Positions 1-7,886 of a DNA stretch of 35,616 bases are shown piece after piece. Position numbers and translations under genes: made by a program. The first letter of the stretch is position 1. Each line of letters opens with the position of its first letter. This DNA is from an uncultured Thomasclavelia sp. (lineage in GTDB: Bacteria > Bacillota_I > Bacilli_A > Erysipelotrichales > Coprobacillaceae): positions 1-35,616 of the forward strand of contig CAJUOR010000012.1 of the NCBI GenBank assembly GCA_910588165.1. The letters run 5' to 3'. The notes beneath the pieces are model-generated. The model saw only the letters and a list, made by a program, of their open reading frames with translations, was not told the origin of the DNA and did not search any database.

Positions 1-1
1 A

Positions 2-52
2 AGTTTTTATAAGATAACTACAAAGGGAAAAGTAGCCTATTCAATATCATGA
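2..52 (+). CDS. Possible 3' end of an upstream gene (partial)
   Basis: The only frame open from the left edge on the plus strand runs 16 codons to a TGA at 50-52. It is lysine-rich and ends in VAYSIS. It is too short to identify, and it may be chance; it is listed because the sequence starts inside it. The next 40 bases before the patatin terminator contain no other frame of note. Confidence 0.25.
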   Translation, partial: SFYKITTKGKVAYSIS

Positions 53-93
53 TTGCGGATGTTGATGTGTCTGCTTTTTTAATAACTTAAAAA

Positions 94-116
94 CCTGCTC
101 TTAATTAAAGAGCAGG
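94..116 (-). terminator. Rho-independent terminator of the patatin gene, overlapping its last codons
   Basis: A 7-bp perfect stem (CCTGCTC / GAGCAGG) is followed on the minus strand by TTTTT. The 5' arm of the stem lies in the final codons of the minus-strand gene, and the TAA stop lies in the loop. Confidence 0.75.
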
Positions 117-1354
117 TAAAGATACAATGCGCATAGTGATTCTTTTGGAAAAATATAGCTAAACATCGGTAATTCATCAAAAGGAGCATCGCTATCTCTG
201 ATTTGATGGTAGATACAACCGGTCAAATAGCTTCTATTTTCGTTGTTATAGTTTTCTTTTTTGAGATTGGTGATTTGTTTGAAAATTTCCAAATAGCGAA
301 ATTTATGTTTATCGCTGTAATAATTTTGGAAAACGGTTTGCATTGAAGTCAAAGTATAGACTTCTTCATGTTTTAAACCTAGTAAATCAGCTAAGATTTC
401 GCAAATCCGATAATCGAAATCAATTTCATTGAGTTTTTTACCGTCAGTATTTTCAGTGATGAGTTCAACATATTTATTTTGATCAAACCCTTTGGATAAA
501 GAGAGGGCGGCATTATTGATGAGAAGTTGTTTCATAAAAAACGGTTGATCAGTTGCTTCGGGTTTAAAGGCATAGGTAAAGCCTTGAAGTGAGCCAAGTG
601 CCTTTAAAGCATCAATATAACCTAGTTGAATATTAGCGTGAATCTGTTCTTTTTTGAAGGATAGAATTGTACCTAAACTTCTGGAAGGCTTGATTAAGGT
701 AATATTGGGAAATTGGGAAATTTGTGGGTGAGTTGGCTTGTCATCTGATAAATCTACGACAATTAAGCGCTTAGCACCTAAACGAATGGCTAAATCGACA
801 GGGACATTATCGCAATAGCCGCCGTCTATATAAAATTGACCGTTGATTTCCGTCATTGGAAAAGCCGGAAAACATGAAGCGGAGGCAATAATCTGTTTTT
901 CGATTAAATCTCTTGGCATACCGTCTTTGGTGATTTCTAAACGTTCCAAAGAAGGAAAGCAGGTCATCACAATGCCATATTGGATAGGACTAGCCATCAG
1001 TTTATCATAGTCTAATAAGCGATGGACCATATTTTTTAAAGGGGTAATATCAGCTCCTTTTTCAGATAGATACTCTTTAAAAACTTGAGCGAGCTTGGAT
1101 TTTTGGGTTCTGAAATAATCCATTGAAAAAGCTAATTCAAGTCCACTGCTTGTGACATCTGTAGCTTGGATATTATACCATAAGTCATAAGCCACTTGAT
1201 AATCCCCTTGGGCATATAGACAACCGTTTAAAGCTCCTATTGAAGTTCCGGTTACAATATCGGCATGAATATTTAATTCATTTAAGGCTTTCCATACGCC
1301 GATTTCGTAAGCTCCCCGACTACCTCCGCCACCTAATACTAATGCTGTTTTCAT
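101..1354 (-). CDS. Patatin-like phospholipase family protein
   Basis: A 417-aa serine lipase or acyl hydrolase of the bacterial patatin family. The N terminus carries the oxyanion-hole loop GGGGSRG (residues 8-14) and the nucleophile elbow GTSIG (Ser38). A DGG motif followed by YCDNVPVDLA supplies the catalytic Asp of the Ser-Asp dyad. There is no signal peptide or obvious membrane segment, so it is probably cytoplasmic or peripheral. The roughly 200 C-terminal residues go beyond the core patatin fold and are not recognised. The ATG at 1354 follows a strong AGGAGGGGG. The gene is divergent from walJ and has its own -10 (TATAAT at 1384-1379). Substrate unknown. Confidence 0.85.
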   Translation of the reverse strand: MKTALVLGGGGSRGAYEIGVWKALNELNIHADIVTGTSIGALNGCLYAQGDYQVAYDLWYNIQATDVTSSGLELAFSMDYFRTQKSKLAQVFKEYLSEKGADITPLKNMVHRLLDYDKLMASPIQYGIVMTCFPSLERLEITKDGMPRDLIEKQIIASASCFPAFPMTEINGQFYIDGGYCDNVPVDLAIRLGAKRLIVVDLSDDKPTHPQISQFPNITLIKPSRSLGTILSFKKEQIHANIQLGYIDALKALGSLQGFTYAFKPEATDQPFFMKQLLINNAALSLSKGFDQNKYVELITENTDGKKLNEIDFDYRICEILADLLGLKHEEVYTLTSMQTVFQNYYSDKHKFRYLEIFKQITNLKKENYNNENRSYLTGCIYHQIRDSDAPFDELPMFSYIFPKESLCALYLYLLFN

Positions 1355-1378
1355 TTGTATCCCCCTCCTGATAAATTT

Positions 1379-1384
1379 ATTATA
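1379..1384 (-). promoter_or_regulatory. Candidate -10 box of the patatin gene
   Basis: TATAAT on the minus strand, 24 bases upstream of the ATG. No convincing -35 is visible at 16-18 bp. Confidence 0.4.
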
Positions 1385-1429
1385 TGATATTTTTATGTAT
1401 TTAGGATAGTCTTTTTCGTTTAAATTCTT

Positions 1430-1435
1430 TATAAT
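1430..1435 (+). promoter_or_regulatory. Candidate -10 box of walJ-rlmH
   Basis: TATAAT 23 bases upstream of the walJ ATG; the -35 region is weak. The GAGGGGGAG ribosome binding site follows at about 1445-1453. Confidence 0.45.
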
Positions 1436-1458
1436 AGGACATAAGAGGGGGAGATGTC

Positions 1459-2211
1459 ATGCGTTTTTTTGTATTGGCAAGCGGGTCGCAAGGCAATAGC
1501 ACATTTATTGATTTTGATGGGATTGGGGTTTTGATAGATTGTGGTATATCTAAAAAACAGTTAGTTTATCGCTTGGAACAAGTGGGGTACAGTCTGAAAG
1601 ATATTCAATATGTTTTTTTAACTCACGATCATTATGATCATAAAAAAAATATTCATATCTTTGATAAAGAGCTGATTTTTACTGCACCCGGCTGTTTTGA
1701 TGGGTTAGAGGAAAACCATTATTTAAAGCCTTATGATATTGTGCAATTCGGGAAATTGACAATTATCCCACTTAAGACAAGCCATGATGCTACTGCCGGT
1801 TTAGGTTTTGAATTTATTTGTGGAGAAGAGCGCTTAATCTACATGACAGATACAGGTTATGTTTCCAGTAAAAATGCAAATTATATGTTAGATGCTGATT
1901 ACTATATTATTGAAAGCAATCATGATGTAGAGATGCTGATGAATACTAATCGTCCGATGTCCTTAAAAAACAGAATTTTATCAGATCGTGGGCATTTATC
2001 GAATTTAGACTCAGCCTTACTGATGAGCCGTTTAATCGGTGAGAAAACGAAAGAAATTGTCTTGGCACATTTAAGCAGAGAGGCTAATACCAAAGAGTTA
2101 GCCTTAGGCACTTATCAAGAAGTTTTCAGTCAACAAGGCGTTTGTTGTGAGAAACTTCAAATTAAAGTTGCAAGTCAAGTCGATATTGTTATAGGTGGTA
2201 AGGACAAATGA
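1459..2211 (+). CDS. walJ: Metallo-beta-lactamase fold hydrolase, WalJ (YycJ) type
   Basis: A 250-aa MBL-fold protein. The metal site begins with THDHYDH near residue 55; further ligands lie in TSHDA and in the YMTDTGY segment. The N terminus FVLASGSQGNST is characteristic of the YycJ/WalJ subgroup, single-domain exonuclease-like hydrolases linked in Bacillus to cell-wall and DNA metabolism. The start follows GAGGGGGAG. Its TGA overlaps the ATG of rlmH by four bases, so translation is probably coupled. WalJ and RlmH are common neighbours in Firmicutes, where walRK is often close; walRK is not in this window. The exact substrate is unsettled. Confidence 0.85.
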   Translation: MRFFVLASGSQGNSTFIDFDGIGVLIDCGISKKQLVYRLEQVGYSLKDIQYVFLTHDHYDHKKNIHIFDKELIFTAPGCFDGLEENHYLKPYDIVQFGKLTIIPLKTSHDATAGLGFEFICGEERLIYMTDTGYVSSKNANYMLDADYYIIESNHDVEMLMNTNRPMSLKNRILSDRGHLSNLDSALLMSRLIGEKTKEIVLAHLSREANTKELALGTYQEVFSQQGVCCEKLQIKVASQVDIVIGGKDK

Positions 2212-2687
2212 AAATAAAGATTGCCTGTGTAGGAAAGATAAAAGAGCGCTTTTATAGTGATGCCATTAAAGAATACAGTAAAAGACTAGGAGCTTATGTC
2301 AATTTAGAAATTGTCGAGGTGACAGATGAAAAGACACCGGATAAGGCAAGCGAGGCGATCAATAGACAAATTAAAGAGAAAGAGGGAAGTCGGCTATTAG
2401 CTAAAATCAAAGAGCAGGAATACGTAATTTTATTAGATTTAAGAGGGCAAATGTATTCTAGTGAAGAAATGAGCCATCAGTTAAGTCAGGCTATGCTATT
2501 TGGTAAAAGCGATTTTACCTTTGTGATAGGCGGTTCGCTAGGTGTCAGTGAGGAAGTTAAGCAAAGAGCTAATGAGGTATGGTGTTTTTCTAAAATGACT
2601 TTTCCTCATCAGTTAATGCGAGTGATTTTATTAGAACAAATTTATCGAGCTTTTAAAATTATGCATCATGAACCATATCATAAGTAG
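2208..2687 (+). CDS. rlmH: 23S rRNA (pseudouridine1915-N3)-methyltransferase RlmH
   Basis: 159 aa, the normal length of this SPOUT-class enzyme, which methylates pseudouridine 1915 in helix 69 of 23S rRNA on assembled 70S ribosomes using S-adenosylmethionine. Family marks are the N-terminal IKIACVGKIKE, the trefoil-knot segment FVIGGSLGVSEEV and the C-terminal MTFPHQLMRVILLEQIYRA ending in the invariant HHEPYHK. It starts on the ATGA that ends walJ. The same operon continues into a P-loop kinase gene. Confidence 0.97.
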   Translation: MKIKIACVGKIKERFYSDAIKEYSKRLGAYVNLEIVEVTDEKTPDKASEAINRQIKEKEGSRLLAKIKEQEYVILLDLRGQMYSSEEMSHQLSQAMLFGKSDFTFVIGGSLGVSEEVKQRANEVWCFSKMTFPHQLMRVILLEQIYRAFKIMHHEPYHK

Positions 2688-2695
2688 GTGAAAAA

Positions 2696-3247
2696 GTGAT
2701 TATTTTGATTGGCGGAACAAGTTGTAGTGGGAAAACAAAATTAGCCTATGAGTTAATTAAAAAATATCGTTATCCTTGTTTTTCTTTAGATCATTTAAAG
2801 ATGGGGTTGATTCGTGGTTTAGATGGCTGTCCGATTAGTGCTGTTGATGAAGATGAACAAATTGCCGGGTATCTATGGCCGATTGTGAAGGGAATTATTG
2901 AAACAAATATTGAAAATAAGCAGCATTTGATTTTAGAGGGTTGTTATCTTCCTTGTCATGGAGTTAAGAAGCTAATAGAAGCTTATCCTCATGATATTCT
3001 AGCCATCTATATGGTATTTTCAGAAAACTATCTTCGTACGCATTTTGAAGATGTGCTAGGCTACCGCTGTGTTGTTGAGGCTAGGGGTTACGAGGAAGAA
3101 AGAACGGTTGAGATGCTGGTGGCAGAACATCAGCTAGTTTTAACCTCTTGCAAATTAAATAATCTTCCATATTTTTTAGCTGATAACTCATACGATGAAA
3201 TGTTTGGAGAAATTTTAAAATTTATATGTGATAAAATTGGTTTTTAG
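2696..3247 (+). CDS. P-loop nucleotide kinase-like protein of unknown substrate
   Basis: 183 aa with an N-terminal Walker A motif, GGTSCSGKT (residues 6-14), and a later acidic strand ILEGCYLP typical of the adenylate kinase/2-phosphoglycerate kinase-like fold. Translation starts at a GTG preceded by AGGTGA, eight bases after the rlmH stop, so it belongs to the walJ-rlmH operon. The substrate cannot be told from sequence; small-molecule or sugar-phosphate kinases of this shape are common in Firmicutes. No terminator follows; the lipoprotein promoter sits at its 3' end. Confidence 0.65.
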   Translation: MIILIGGTSCSGKTKLAYELIKKYRYPCFSLDHLKMGLIRGLDGCPISAVDEDEQIAGYLWPIVKGIIETNIENKQHLILEGCYLPCHGVKKLIEAYPHDILAIYMVFSENYLRTHFEDVLGYRCVVEARGYEEERTVEMLVAEHQLVLTSCKLNNLPYFLADNSYDEMFGEILKFICDKIGF

Positions 3248-3265
3248 TGTAAAATAGTTTATAAT
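3237..3265 (+). promoter_or_regulatory. Promoter of the lipoprotein pair
   Basis: TTGGTT (3237-3242), 17-bp spacer and TATAAT (3260-3265). The -35 overlaps the end of the kinase gene. AAGGAAGGTGAG follows as ribosome binding site. Confidence 0.55.
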
Positions 3266-3286
3266 AAAAAGGAAGGTGAGATAAGT

Positions 3287-3805
3287 ATGTGGAAAAAATG
3301 GTGTTTATTATTATTGTTGTGTTTTGAGCTTGGTGCTTGTGCTTTAGAGGCAAGTCCCGAGGAGGTATTTGACAGCGCGCTTACTAATATCGAAGAAAAG
3401 ATGGATTTAAAGACACAGGTTACATTGAAGGGGAAAGATAATCAAACCATAATAAATGTACAAACTCAATATATATTTGATGGGGGCTGGGATGTTCAGT
3501 TCTCAAATCCGACGCCTTTAAATGATAATGAAAATTTCAAGCGACTTTGTCGAATGAATTTTTTATCCAATAGCTTTACAAATTTCAAAATGAAAGATGT
3601 CGAAGGGAAAAAACGTGTCACCTGCGATATTGTTGAAAAAGCCCATCAACATTATCAGGAGATATTTAAACCATATCTAACAGCACAGCTAGAGGGTGTC
3701 AGGTTGGAAATTACAGTGACTGATGATGACATATTGGAATCAGCTTATCTTACCTTAACAAGTTTAAATGAAACATTGTATATCGAAATCGAAAGGTTGA
3801 ATTAA
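3287..3805 (+). CDS. Putative lipoprotein, unknown function (first of a pair)
   Basis: 172 aa. A short basic N terminus and a leucine-rich h-region lead to the lipobox LGAC with Cys18, so lipid anchoring on the outer face of the membrane is expected. The mature part starts with ASPEEVFDSALTNIEE and is beta-rich in appearance, reminiscent of small Firmicutes lipoproteins that share a fold with lipid-binding carriers, but no family is recognised. The stop is two bases from the start of the next lipoprotein gene, so the two are co-transcribed from the promoter at 3237-3265. Confidence 0.65.
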   Translation: MWKKWCLLLLLCFELGACALEASPEEVFDSALTNIEEKMDLKTQVTLKGKDNQTIINVQTQYIFDGGWDVQFSNPTPLNDNENFKRLCRMNFLSNSFTNFKMKDVEGKKRVTCDIVEKAHQHYQEIFKPYLTAQLEGVRLEITVTDDDILESAYLTLTSLNETLYIEIERLN

Positions 3806-3807
3806 AT

Positions 3808-4551
3808 ATGAAAATATTAAAGATGTGCTTGGCTTTATGTTTGTCTATGGCTGTGTTAACCAGCTGTTCTGAAAAAGGTTTGAATGAGGAAGAGATGAAA
3901 GCGTTACTTCAAGAAGCGCAAGCTCAGCTTGTTGAGGCAACTAGCGGTAGTATGAAGCTTGAGGCTGATTTTCAAGTGAGTGGAGATGGCTTAGGCGTAG
4001 AGTCAATGCCGATAGTTTTTTCCGGTGAAGTGAATTACAAAGACTTAGAAAAGGCTGAACGTCAATTGGCTTGTCAGTTACAATTATCTCTTATGGGAAT
4101 GTCTATGCCTCTTGAATTCTATATTCAAAATAGTATGATGTATACGAATGCCCTAGGGCAGAAAGTAAAATCACCTATAAATGAGGTAGATATGCCATTG
4201 TCAACAGTTACAAGTGAGATGGATTTAAGCATGATGCATCATTTCGTTTATGCCCAAGAGGACGGTAACGATGTGATTACTTGTGAATTAGACAGTAATC
4301 GTCTTCAATCACTCATGAAAGAAGAAAAGATGAATGTGAGCATCACTTGTCGCTATGTGATTGATCAAAATAAAAATTTTTCCGATATACGTATAGATAT
4401 AAATTTTGATGGCGAAGTTGAGGGGCAGAAAATGAAATGTCAAGGTTATTTGAGTATAACTTGTGATAAGATAAACGAAGCGGTGGAAATTCAGTACCCT
4501 AATTTCAGTGATTACCAAGAGGAAAAAGATGTTTCTTTTGATTTGATTTAA
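3808..4551 (+). CDS. Putative lipoprotein, unknown function (second of a pair)
   Basis: 247 aa with lipobox LTSC (Cys20) after a hydrophobic signal. The mature region has the layout of extracytoplasmic LppX/LolA-like or DUF6612-type lipoproteins: an N-terminal helix (EEMKALLQEAQAQL), then alternating strands with repeated talk of self-referring patterns such as LEADFQVSG and FSGEVNY. The match is by architecture only. It starts two bases after the first lipoprotein gene and ends at a strong terminator, closing the two-gene operon. Its function may concern envelope maintenance, but nothing here proves it. Confidence 0.65.
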   Translation: MKILKMCLALCLSMAVLTSCSEKGLNEEEMKALLQEAQAQLVEATSGSMKLEADFQVSGDGLGVESMPIVFSGEVNYKDLEKAERQLACQLQLSLMGMSMPLEFYIQNSMMYTNALGQKVKSPINEVDMPLSTVTSEMDLSMMHHFVYAQEDGNDVITCELDSNRLQSLMKEEKMNVSITCRYVIDQNKNFSDIRIDINFDGEVEGQKMKCQGYLSITCDKINEAVEIQYPNFSDYQEEKDVSFDLI

Positions 4552-4580
4552 AGCGTGTCTAAATGGACACGCTTTTTTTA
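4552..4580 (+). terminator. Terminator of the lipoprotein operon
   Basis: Perfect 8-bp stem AGCGTGTC / GACACGCT with a 6-base loop, followed by TTTTTTT. The opposite strand carries only a short T run, so minus-strand action is less certain. Confidence 0.9.
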
Positions 4581-4614
4581 TATATTGAAAAAGTCCTCAT
4601 GGGATACGAAGACT

Positions 4615-5268
4615 TTAAATAAGTTTCACGATATCAATAATGGCTTGGTTACTATCGACGGTGGCTATACAACCGGCATCATCTAATTCTTCTTTTGACC
4701 CATAGCCGTAAGTTACGCCTAGGCAATCCATATGATGCTTTTTTGCGCCTAAGGCGTCATGCAAGCGGTCGCCGATCATTAAGTAGTTTGACATCTTACT
4801 GTCTTGAAAGTAGTTAATTACTTTTTGAATGACATCAGCCTTATCTTCTTTACGCCCATAAAGGTCACTACCGCAAATGACATCAAAATAGTAATCTAGT
4901 TTAAAGTGTTCTAAAATTTGAATGGCATATGGTTCGGGCTTTGAAGTTGCCACAGCCAAGTGGTAGCCTTGTTTTTTGAGGGTTTCTAAAGTGGTTGCCA
5001 TACCTTCATAGACACTATTTTCAAATAAACCCTTCACACTGAAATATTCACGGTATAATTCAACAGCCTTGTCGGCTTGCTTTTCACTCATGTGATAATA
5101 TTGGACAAATGAATCAAAAAGAGGGGGACCGATAAAGACAAATAAATCTTTGCGTTCTTTGACTTCGATTTGAAAAGCTTTTAAAGCATGGATAACAGAA
5201 TTGGTAATCCCTAAAGCCGGATCGGTTAAAGTCCCGTCTAAATCAAATAATAAATATTTTCTAGTCAT
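4615..5268 (-). CDS. HAD-superfamily hydrolase, phosphoglycolate phosphatase-like (class IA)
   Basis: 217 aa. Motif I is FDLDGTLTDP near residue 8 (nucleophile Asp and general acid Asp); motif II is the ATSKP segment; motif III/IV is the MIGDRLHDALGAKK region. The cap between motifs I and II is helical, as in class IA enzymes such as Gph and PpaX. These dephosphorylate small phospho-metabolites; the exact substrate is not readable. The ATG has AAGGAGGAAAT in front. The gene stands alone, convergent with the lipoprotein operon and divergent from the PadR cassette. Confidence 0.8.
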   Translation of the reverse strand: MTRKYLLFDLDGTLTDPALGITNSVIHALKAFQIEVKERKDLFVFIGPPLFDSFVQYYHMSEKQADKAVELYREYFSVKGLFENSVYEGMATTLETLKKQGYHLAVATSKPEPYAIQILEHFKLDYYFDVICGSDLYGRKEDKADVIQKVINYFQDSKMSNYLMIGDRLHDALGAKKHHMDCLGVTYGYGSKEELDDAGCIATVDSNQAIIDIVKLI

Positions 5269-5292
5269 GTATTTCCTCCTTATCTTTGGTCA

Positions 5293-5321
5293 ATTATATA
5301 AGAAAATAAATAAAAAAGCAA
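5293..5321 (-). promoter_or_regulatory. Promoter of the HAD hydrolase gene
   Basis: On the minus strand TTGCTT (5321-5316), 17-bp spacer and TATAAT (5298-5293), followed by the AAGGAGG ribosome binding site. Confidence 0.55.
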
Positions 5322-5329
5322 ATGGAGGG

Positions 5330-5357
5330 TTGCATTTTGCTGAATAGTGTGTATAAT
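5330..5357 (+). promoter_or_regulatory. Promoter of the PadR/HAAS/DUF4097 operon
   Basis: TTGCAT (5330-5335), 16-bp spacer and TATAAT (5352-5357). The surrounding 50 bases are unusually rich in GTGT steps. An inverted repeat sits just downstream, where it could block the start of transcription. Confidence 0.65.
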
Positions 5358-5374
5358 ATAGTGTGTAAAGTATG

Positions 5375-5389
5375 GTGTGTTATACACAC
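5375..5389 (+). promoter_or_regulatory. Candidate PadR operator, GTGTGT-tat-ACACAC
   Basis: A perfect 6-bp inverted repeat with a 3-base spacer lies between the -10 box and the ribosome binding site of the operon that encodes a PadR regulator. Position and symmetry fit an autoregulatory operator; assignment to PadR is inference. Confidence 0.5.
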
Positions 5390-5404
5390 AAGGAGGCATT
5401 AAGT

Positions 5405-6499
5405 ATGAATAAGTATATGTTTTTAGGCGCATTGCAGGCAGAATTAGAAAAGCAATTAGGTGAGAACGAAGTTAAAAAAATTATGGATTATTATGAAAAC
5501 TATCTGATTGAAGCGACCGATTACGGTAAAACAGAAGCAGAAGTCTTAGAAGAATTAGGTAATCCGCAAAAACTGTCTACCAGCATTATCGAGGGGTTGA
5601 AAAATGAAGGTGATGTGGAAATGAAGAACACAGCGCCCAAGGAAAACCAGTCATTTAGCGAATTGTTTGATGGCTTAGTAGAATCGACAAGTCAAACGAT
5701 TGATGATGCTTTGAAGGCTGTAGATAAAACGGTGGGTAATATTTCCGAATATTTGTCTGATATATTTGGCAGTGAAGATTTCTTTGAAGACAGTCGTCAG
5801 ATGACTAAGGATATGGAAGTTATCGGTGATGTTAAGGAAGAAATGAGTTTAGATGTTATGGATTATGAGGAAGTGATTTTTAAAATCGCCGATTTACCAA
5901 TCTATGCTTATTTCACTGATGAAAACGAAATGAAAATTACGGTGTCCCAAACTGAAAACAGAGAGCCTTTATTAGAGGTCAGTCATGATGATAAAAAAAT
6001 AGTTATTCGTGAGAAAAAAGCTAAAATTTACCGTCTTTTTGGAATACGTCAAGGCTATGTTAAGGTGGCATTGCCCTTAGCTTATAAAGGAAAGCTTTAT
6101 TTTAAATGCGATAACTCTAAAATTGAAATCAGCGGTACGCAAACCAAATATCCAAGTCCGATTGAAATTAAATGCGATAATGGCAATGTATTGATTAAAA
6201 ATGCTATTTTAGGTATGTTGAATATTAAGTGCGATAATGGTAAAATTGATTTGCGTCAAGTGATTGCCTACAAAGCTAATCTGAAATGTAATAATGGGAA
6301 AATAGGTTATGATATGATTCCTAATCATTATGCCAAAAACTTGCGTTTAAAAGCCAGCAATGGTTTAATTAAAGTAAATGATAAGCGTTGGTCCTCTAGC
6401 CGTGTTTCTACTCAAATCCCCGCTCTCAATGACTCTGACTACGAGTTATCAGTTGAAGCGAAATGTGATAATGGATTGATTCGTCTGAAAGGATTTTAA
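5405..6499 (+). CDS. HAAS-domain (DUF1700) / DUF4097 solenoid protein 1
   Basis: 364 aa from the ATG at 5405, chosen because AAGGAGG ends 10 bases upstream; the frame is open further upstream without a ribosome binding site. Residues about 1-70 form the HAAS helical domain (MNKYMFLGALQAEL, then YYENYLIEA and EELGNPQKLSTSI). An acidic linker follows. The C-terminal half is a DUF4097-type beta-solenoid with KCDN, KCDNGN, KCDNGK, KCNNGK, KASNGL and KCDNGL turns 19-22 residues apart. No transmembrane segment is evident. HAAS proteins usually travel with PadR regulators, as here; envelope sensing or scaffolding is a guess. Confidence 0.8.
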   Translation: MNKYMFLGALQAELEKQLGENEVKKIMDYYENYLIEATDYGKTEAEVLEELGNPQKLSTSIIEGLKNEGDVEMKNTAPKENQSFSELFDGLVESTSQTIDDALKAVDKTVGNISEYLSDIFGSEDFFEDSRQMTKDMEVIGDVKEEMSLDVMDYEEVIFKIADLPIYAYFTDENEMKITVSQTENREPLLEVSHDDKKIVIREKKAKIYRLFGIRQGYVKVALPLAYKGKLYFKCDNSKIEISGTQTKYPSPIEIKCDNGNVLIKNAILGMLNIKCDNGKIDLRQVIAYKANLKCNNGKIGYDMIPNHYAKNLRLKASNGLIKVNDKRWSSSRVSTQIPALNDSDYELSVEAKCDNGLIRLKGF

Positions 6500-6500
6500 T

Positions 6501-6824
6501 ATGGACGCACAATTTAAAAAAGGGATTTTGGACCTCTGTGTCCTATCTATCCTTGAGAAAAAAGAAATCTACGGTTATGGACTGAAAATGGAAATATCGA
6601 CTTTGATGGACGTTAATGAGAATACCTTGTATCCTCTTTTAAGAAGGTTAGAGAAAGATGGTTATGTGAAAACTTCAACTCATCAAAGTGAACAAGGTAG
6701 AACACGCAAGTATTATTTTATTACAGATGAAGGTAAATCACATTTACAGACACAGCGTATTGAGTGGCGAGCTTTTAAGGAAGCCGCTGACAGCTTAATT
6801 GAGGGAGTGTATGAAGATGAATAA
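6501..6824 (+). CDS. PadR family transcriptional regulator
   Basis: 107 aa, typical of the short PadR-s2 class. The winged helix is clear: FKKGILDLCVLSIL, then YGYGLKMEI, the recognition segment NENTLYPLLRRLEKDGYV and the wing QGRTRKYYFITDEGK. A short C-terminal helix gives dimerisation. The gene starts one base after the first HAAS gene and its last eight bases overlap the second one, so it is embedded in the operon it probably represses. The inverted repeat at 5375-5389 is the best operator candidate. The inducer is unknown; PadR proteins of this class often respond to phenolics or membrane-active drugs. Confidence 0.92.
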   Translation: MDAQFKKGILDLCVLSILEKKEIYGYGLKMEISTLMDVNENTLYPLLRRLEKDGYVKTSTHQSEQGRTRKYYFITDEGKSHLQTQRIEWRAFKEAADSLIEGVYEDE

Positions 6825-7872
6825 GGAATCCTATTTAGAGGCACTGTATAATGCTTTAAAAGACAAGACTAAAGATACGAATGCCCAAAAAATCATTGAA
6901 TATTATGAGCAATATTTTGATGATGGGGCGGATTTAGGTAAAACAGAACAGCAGATTCTTATAGAGTTGGGTGATGCCGAAACTTTGGCAGCCGAAGTGT
7001 TGTCCGGTATGCAAATGAAGGCTCAAGACCTATTTTCGAGCGATGAGTTAGTTCGTATGATTGATGTTACGTTACTTGATATTCGTGTTCATGTTGTTTT
7101 TTCGGAAAGGCAGGAAGTGAGCATTACTTATCAAGGTATTGATGAATACAATCCAGAGTTGCTAAGTGTTGAGTTTATTTCCAATCATTTGCGCATTATT
7201 CAGAAAGCTAACCGTGTGATGCCTTGGCAACACTATGCGCATCAGGAAAGCAAGCCTTATCTATTGGTAGAATTACCTAAAAGCTATAAAGGAAAGTTGC
7301 AGTTTGAAACGCGCGATAGTCGTATTATTGTCGATGGCAAGAATTATCAAACAAGGGTCAAATTGCATTTGCGTTCTCGTGATGGAAAAGTCGAATGTAA
7401 TGAATTGTCATGTCGCAGTGTCGATGTAGCAACTAGAGATGGTCGGATTAAAATGGCTCACTGTACAATGGAAACGATGGAGCTTGAAAGTGTAGCAGGA
7501 AGAATTGAAATTGATAGATGTATCGCTAAATACGTACATGGCAAATGTCAAGAAGGACGCATCGTTTTAGATAAGTCACGTGCTGAGCTGACTGAGTTAG
7601 AAAATATTGATGGTCGCATTATTGTCAATGAATCATTGATTGATGATTGTCGTATGGAAAATGAAGATGGCAAAATTGTTTACAGCTTATTAGATGATAA
7701 TCGAGGCTTGCATTTAGATTTGTTAAGTCGTTTAGGTAAATTGATTGTTAATGGTAAGCCATTGGACAAAGGAGTTTTAGCGATTAAGGATTTAAAACCT
7801 AAAAAGAAAGAAAAGCGCTATTTGAATGTTTATGCCCGCACATCAGGCGGACGGATTGAAATTATACATTAG
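6817..7872 (+). CDS. HAAS-domain (DUF1700) / DUF4097 solenoid protein 2
   Basis: 351 aa from the ATG at 6817, which is 9 bases after GAGGGAG; an in-frame TTG (6799) and ATG (6811) lie too close to or before that site. It is a paralogue of protein 1: a HAAS domain (YLEALYNALKDK, YYEQYFDDG, IELGDAETLAAEV) followed by a beta-solenoid with recurring D-G-[KR]-[IV] turns (RSRDGKV, ATRDGRI, ENIDGRI, ENEDGKI, TSGGRI). It overlaps the PadR stop by eight bases. The two paralogues share layout but have diverged in their turn residues (CDN versus RDG), which suggests a working pair, not a recent copy. Confidence 0.8.
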   Translation: MNKESYLEALYNALKDKTKDTNAQKIIEYYEQYFDDGADLGKTEQQILIELGDAETLAAEVLSGMQMKAQDLFSSDELVRMIDVTLLDIRVHVVFSERQEVSITYQGIDEYNPELLSVEFISNHLRIIQKANRVMPWQHYAHQESKPYLLVELPKSYKGKLQFETRDSRIIVDGKNYQTRVKLHLRSRDGKVECNELSCRSVDVATRDGRIKMAHCTMETMELESVAGRIEIDRCIAKYVHGKCQEGRIVLDKSRAELTELENIDGRIIVNESLIDDCRMENEDGKIVYSLLDDNRGLHLDLLSRLGKLIVNGKPLDKGVLAIKDLKPKKKEKRYLNVYARTSGGRIEIIH

Positions 7873-7886
7873 GAGGGTTTAGGCAA

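Noticed and set aside
5338..5390. GTGT-rich tract as a microsatellite or CRISPR-like repeat
   Set aside because: The GTGT steps are few, irregular and lie within a promoter; no spacer structure exists.
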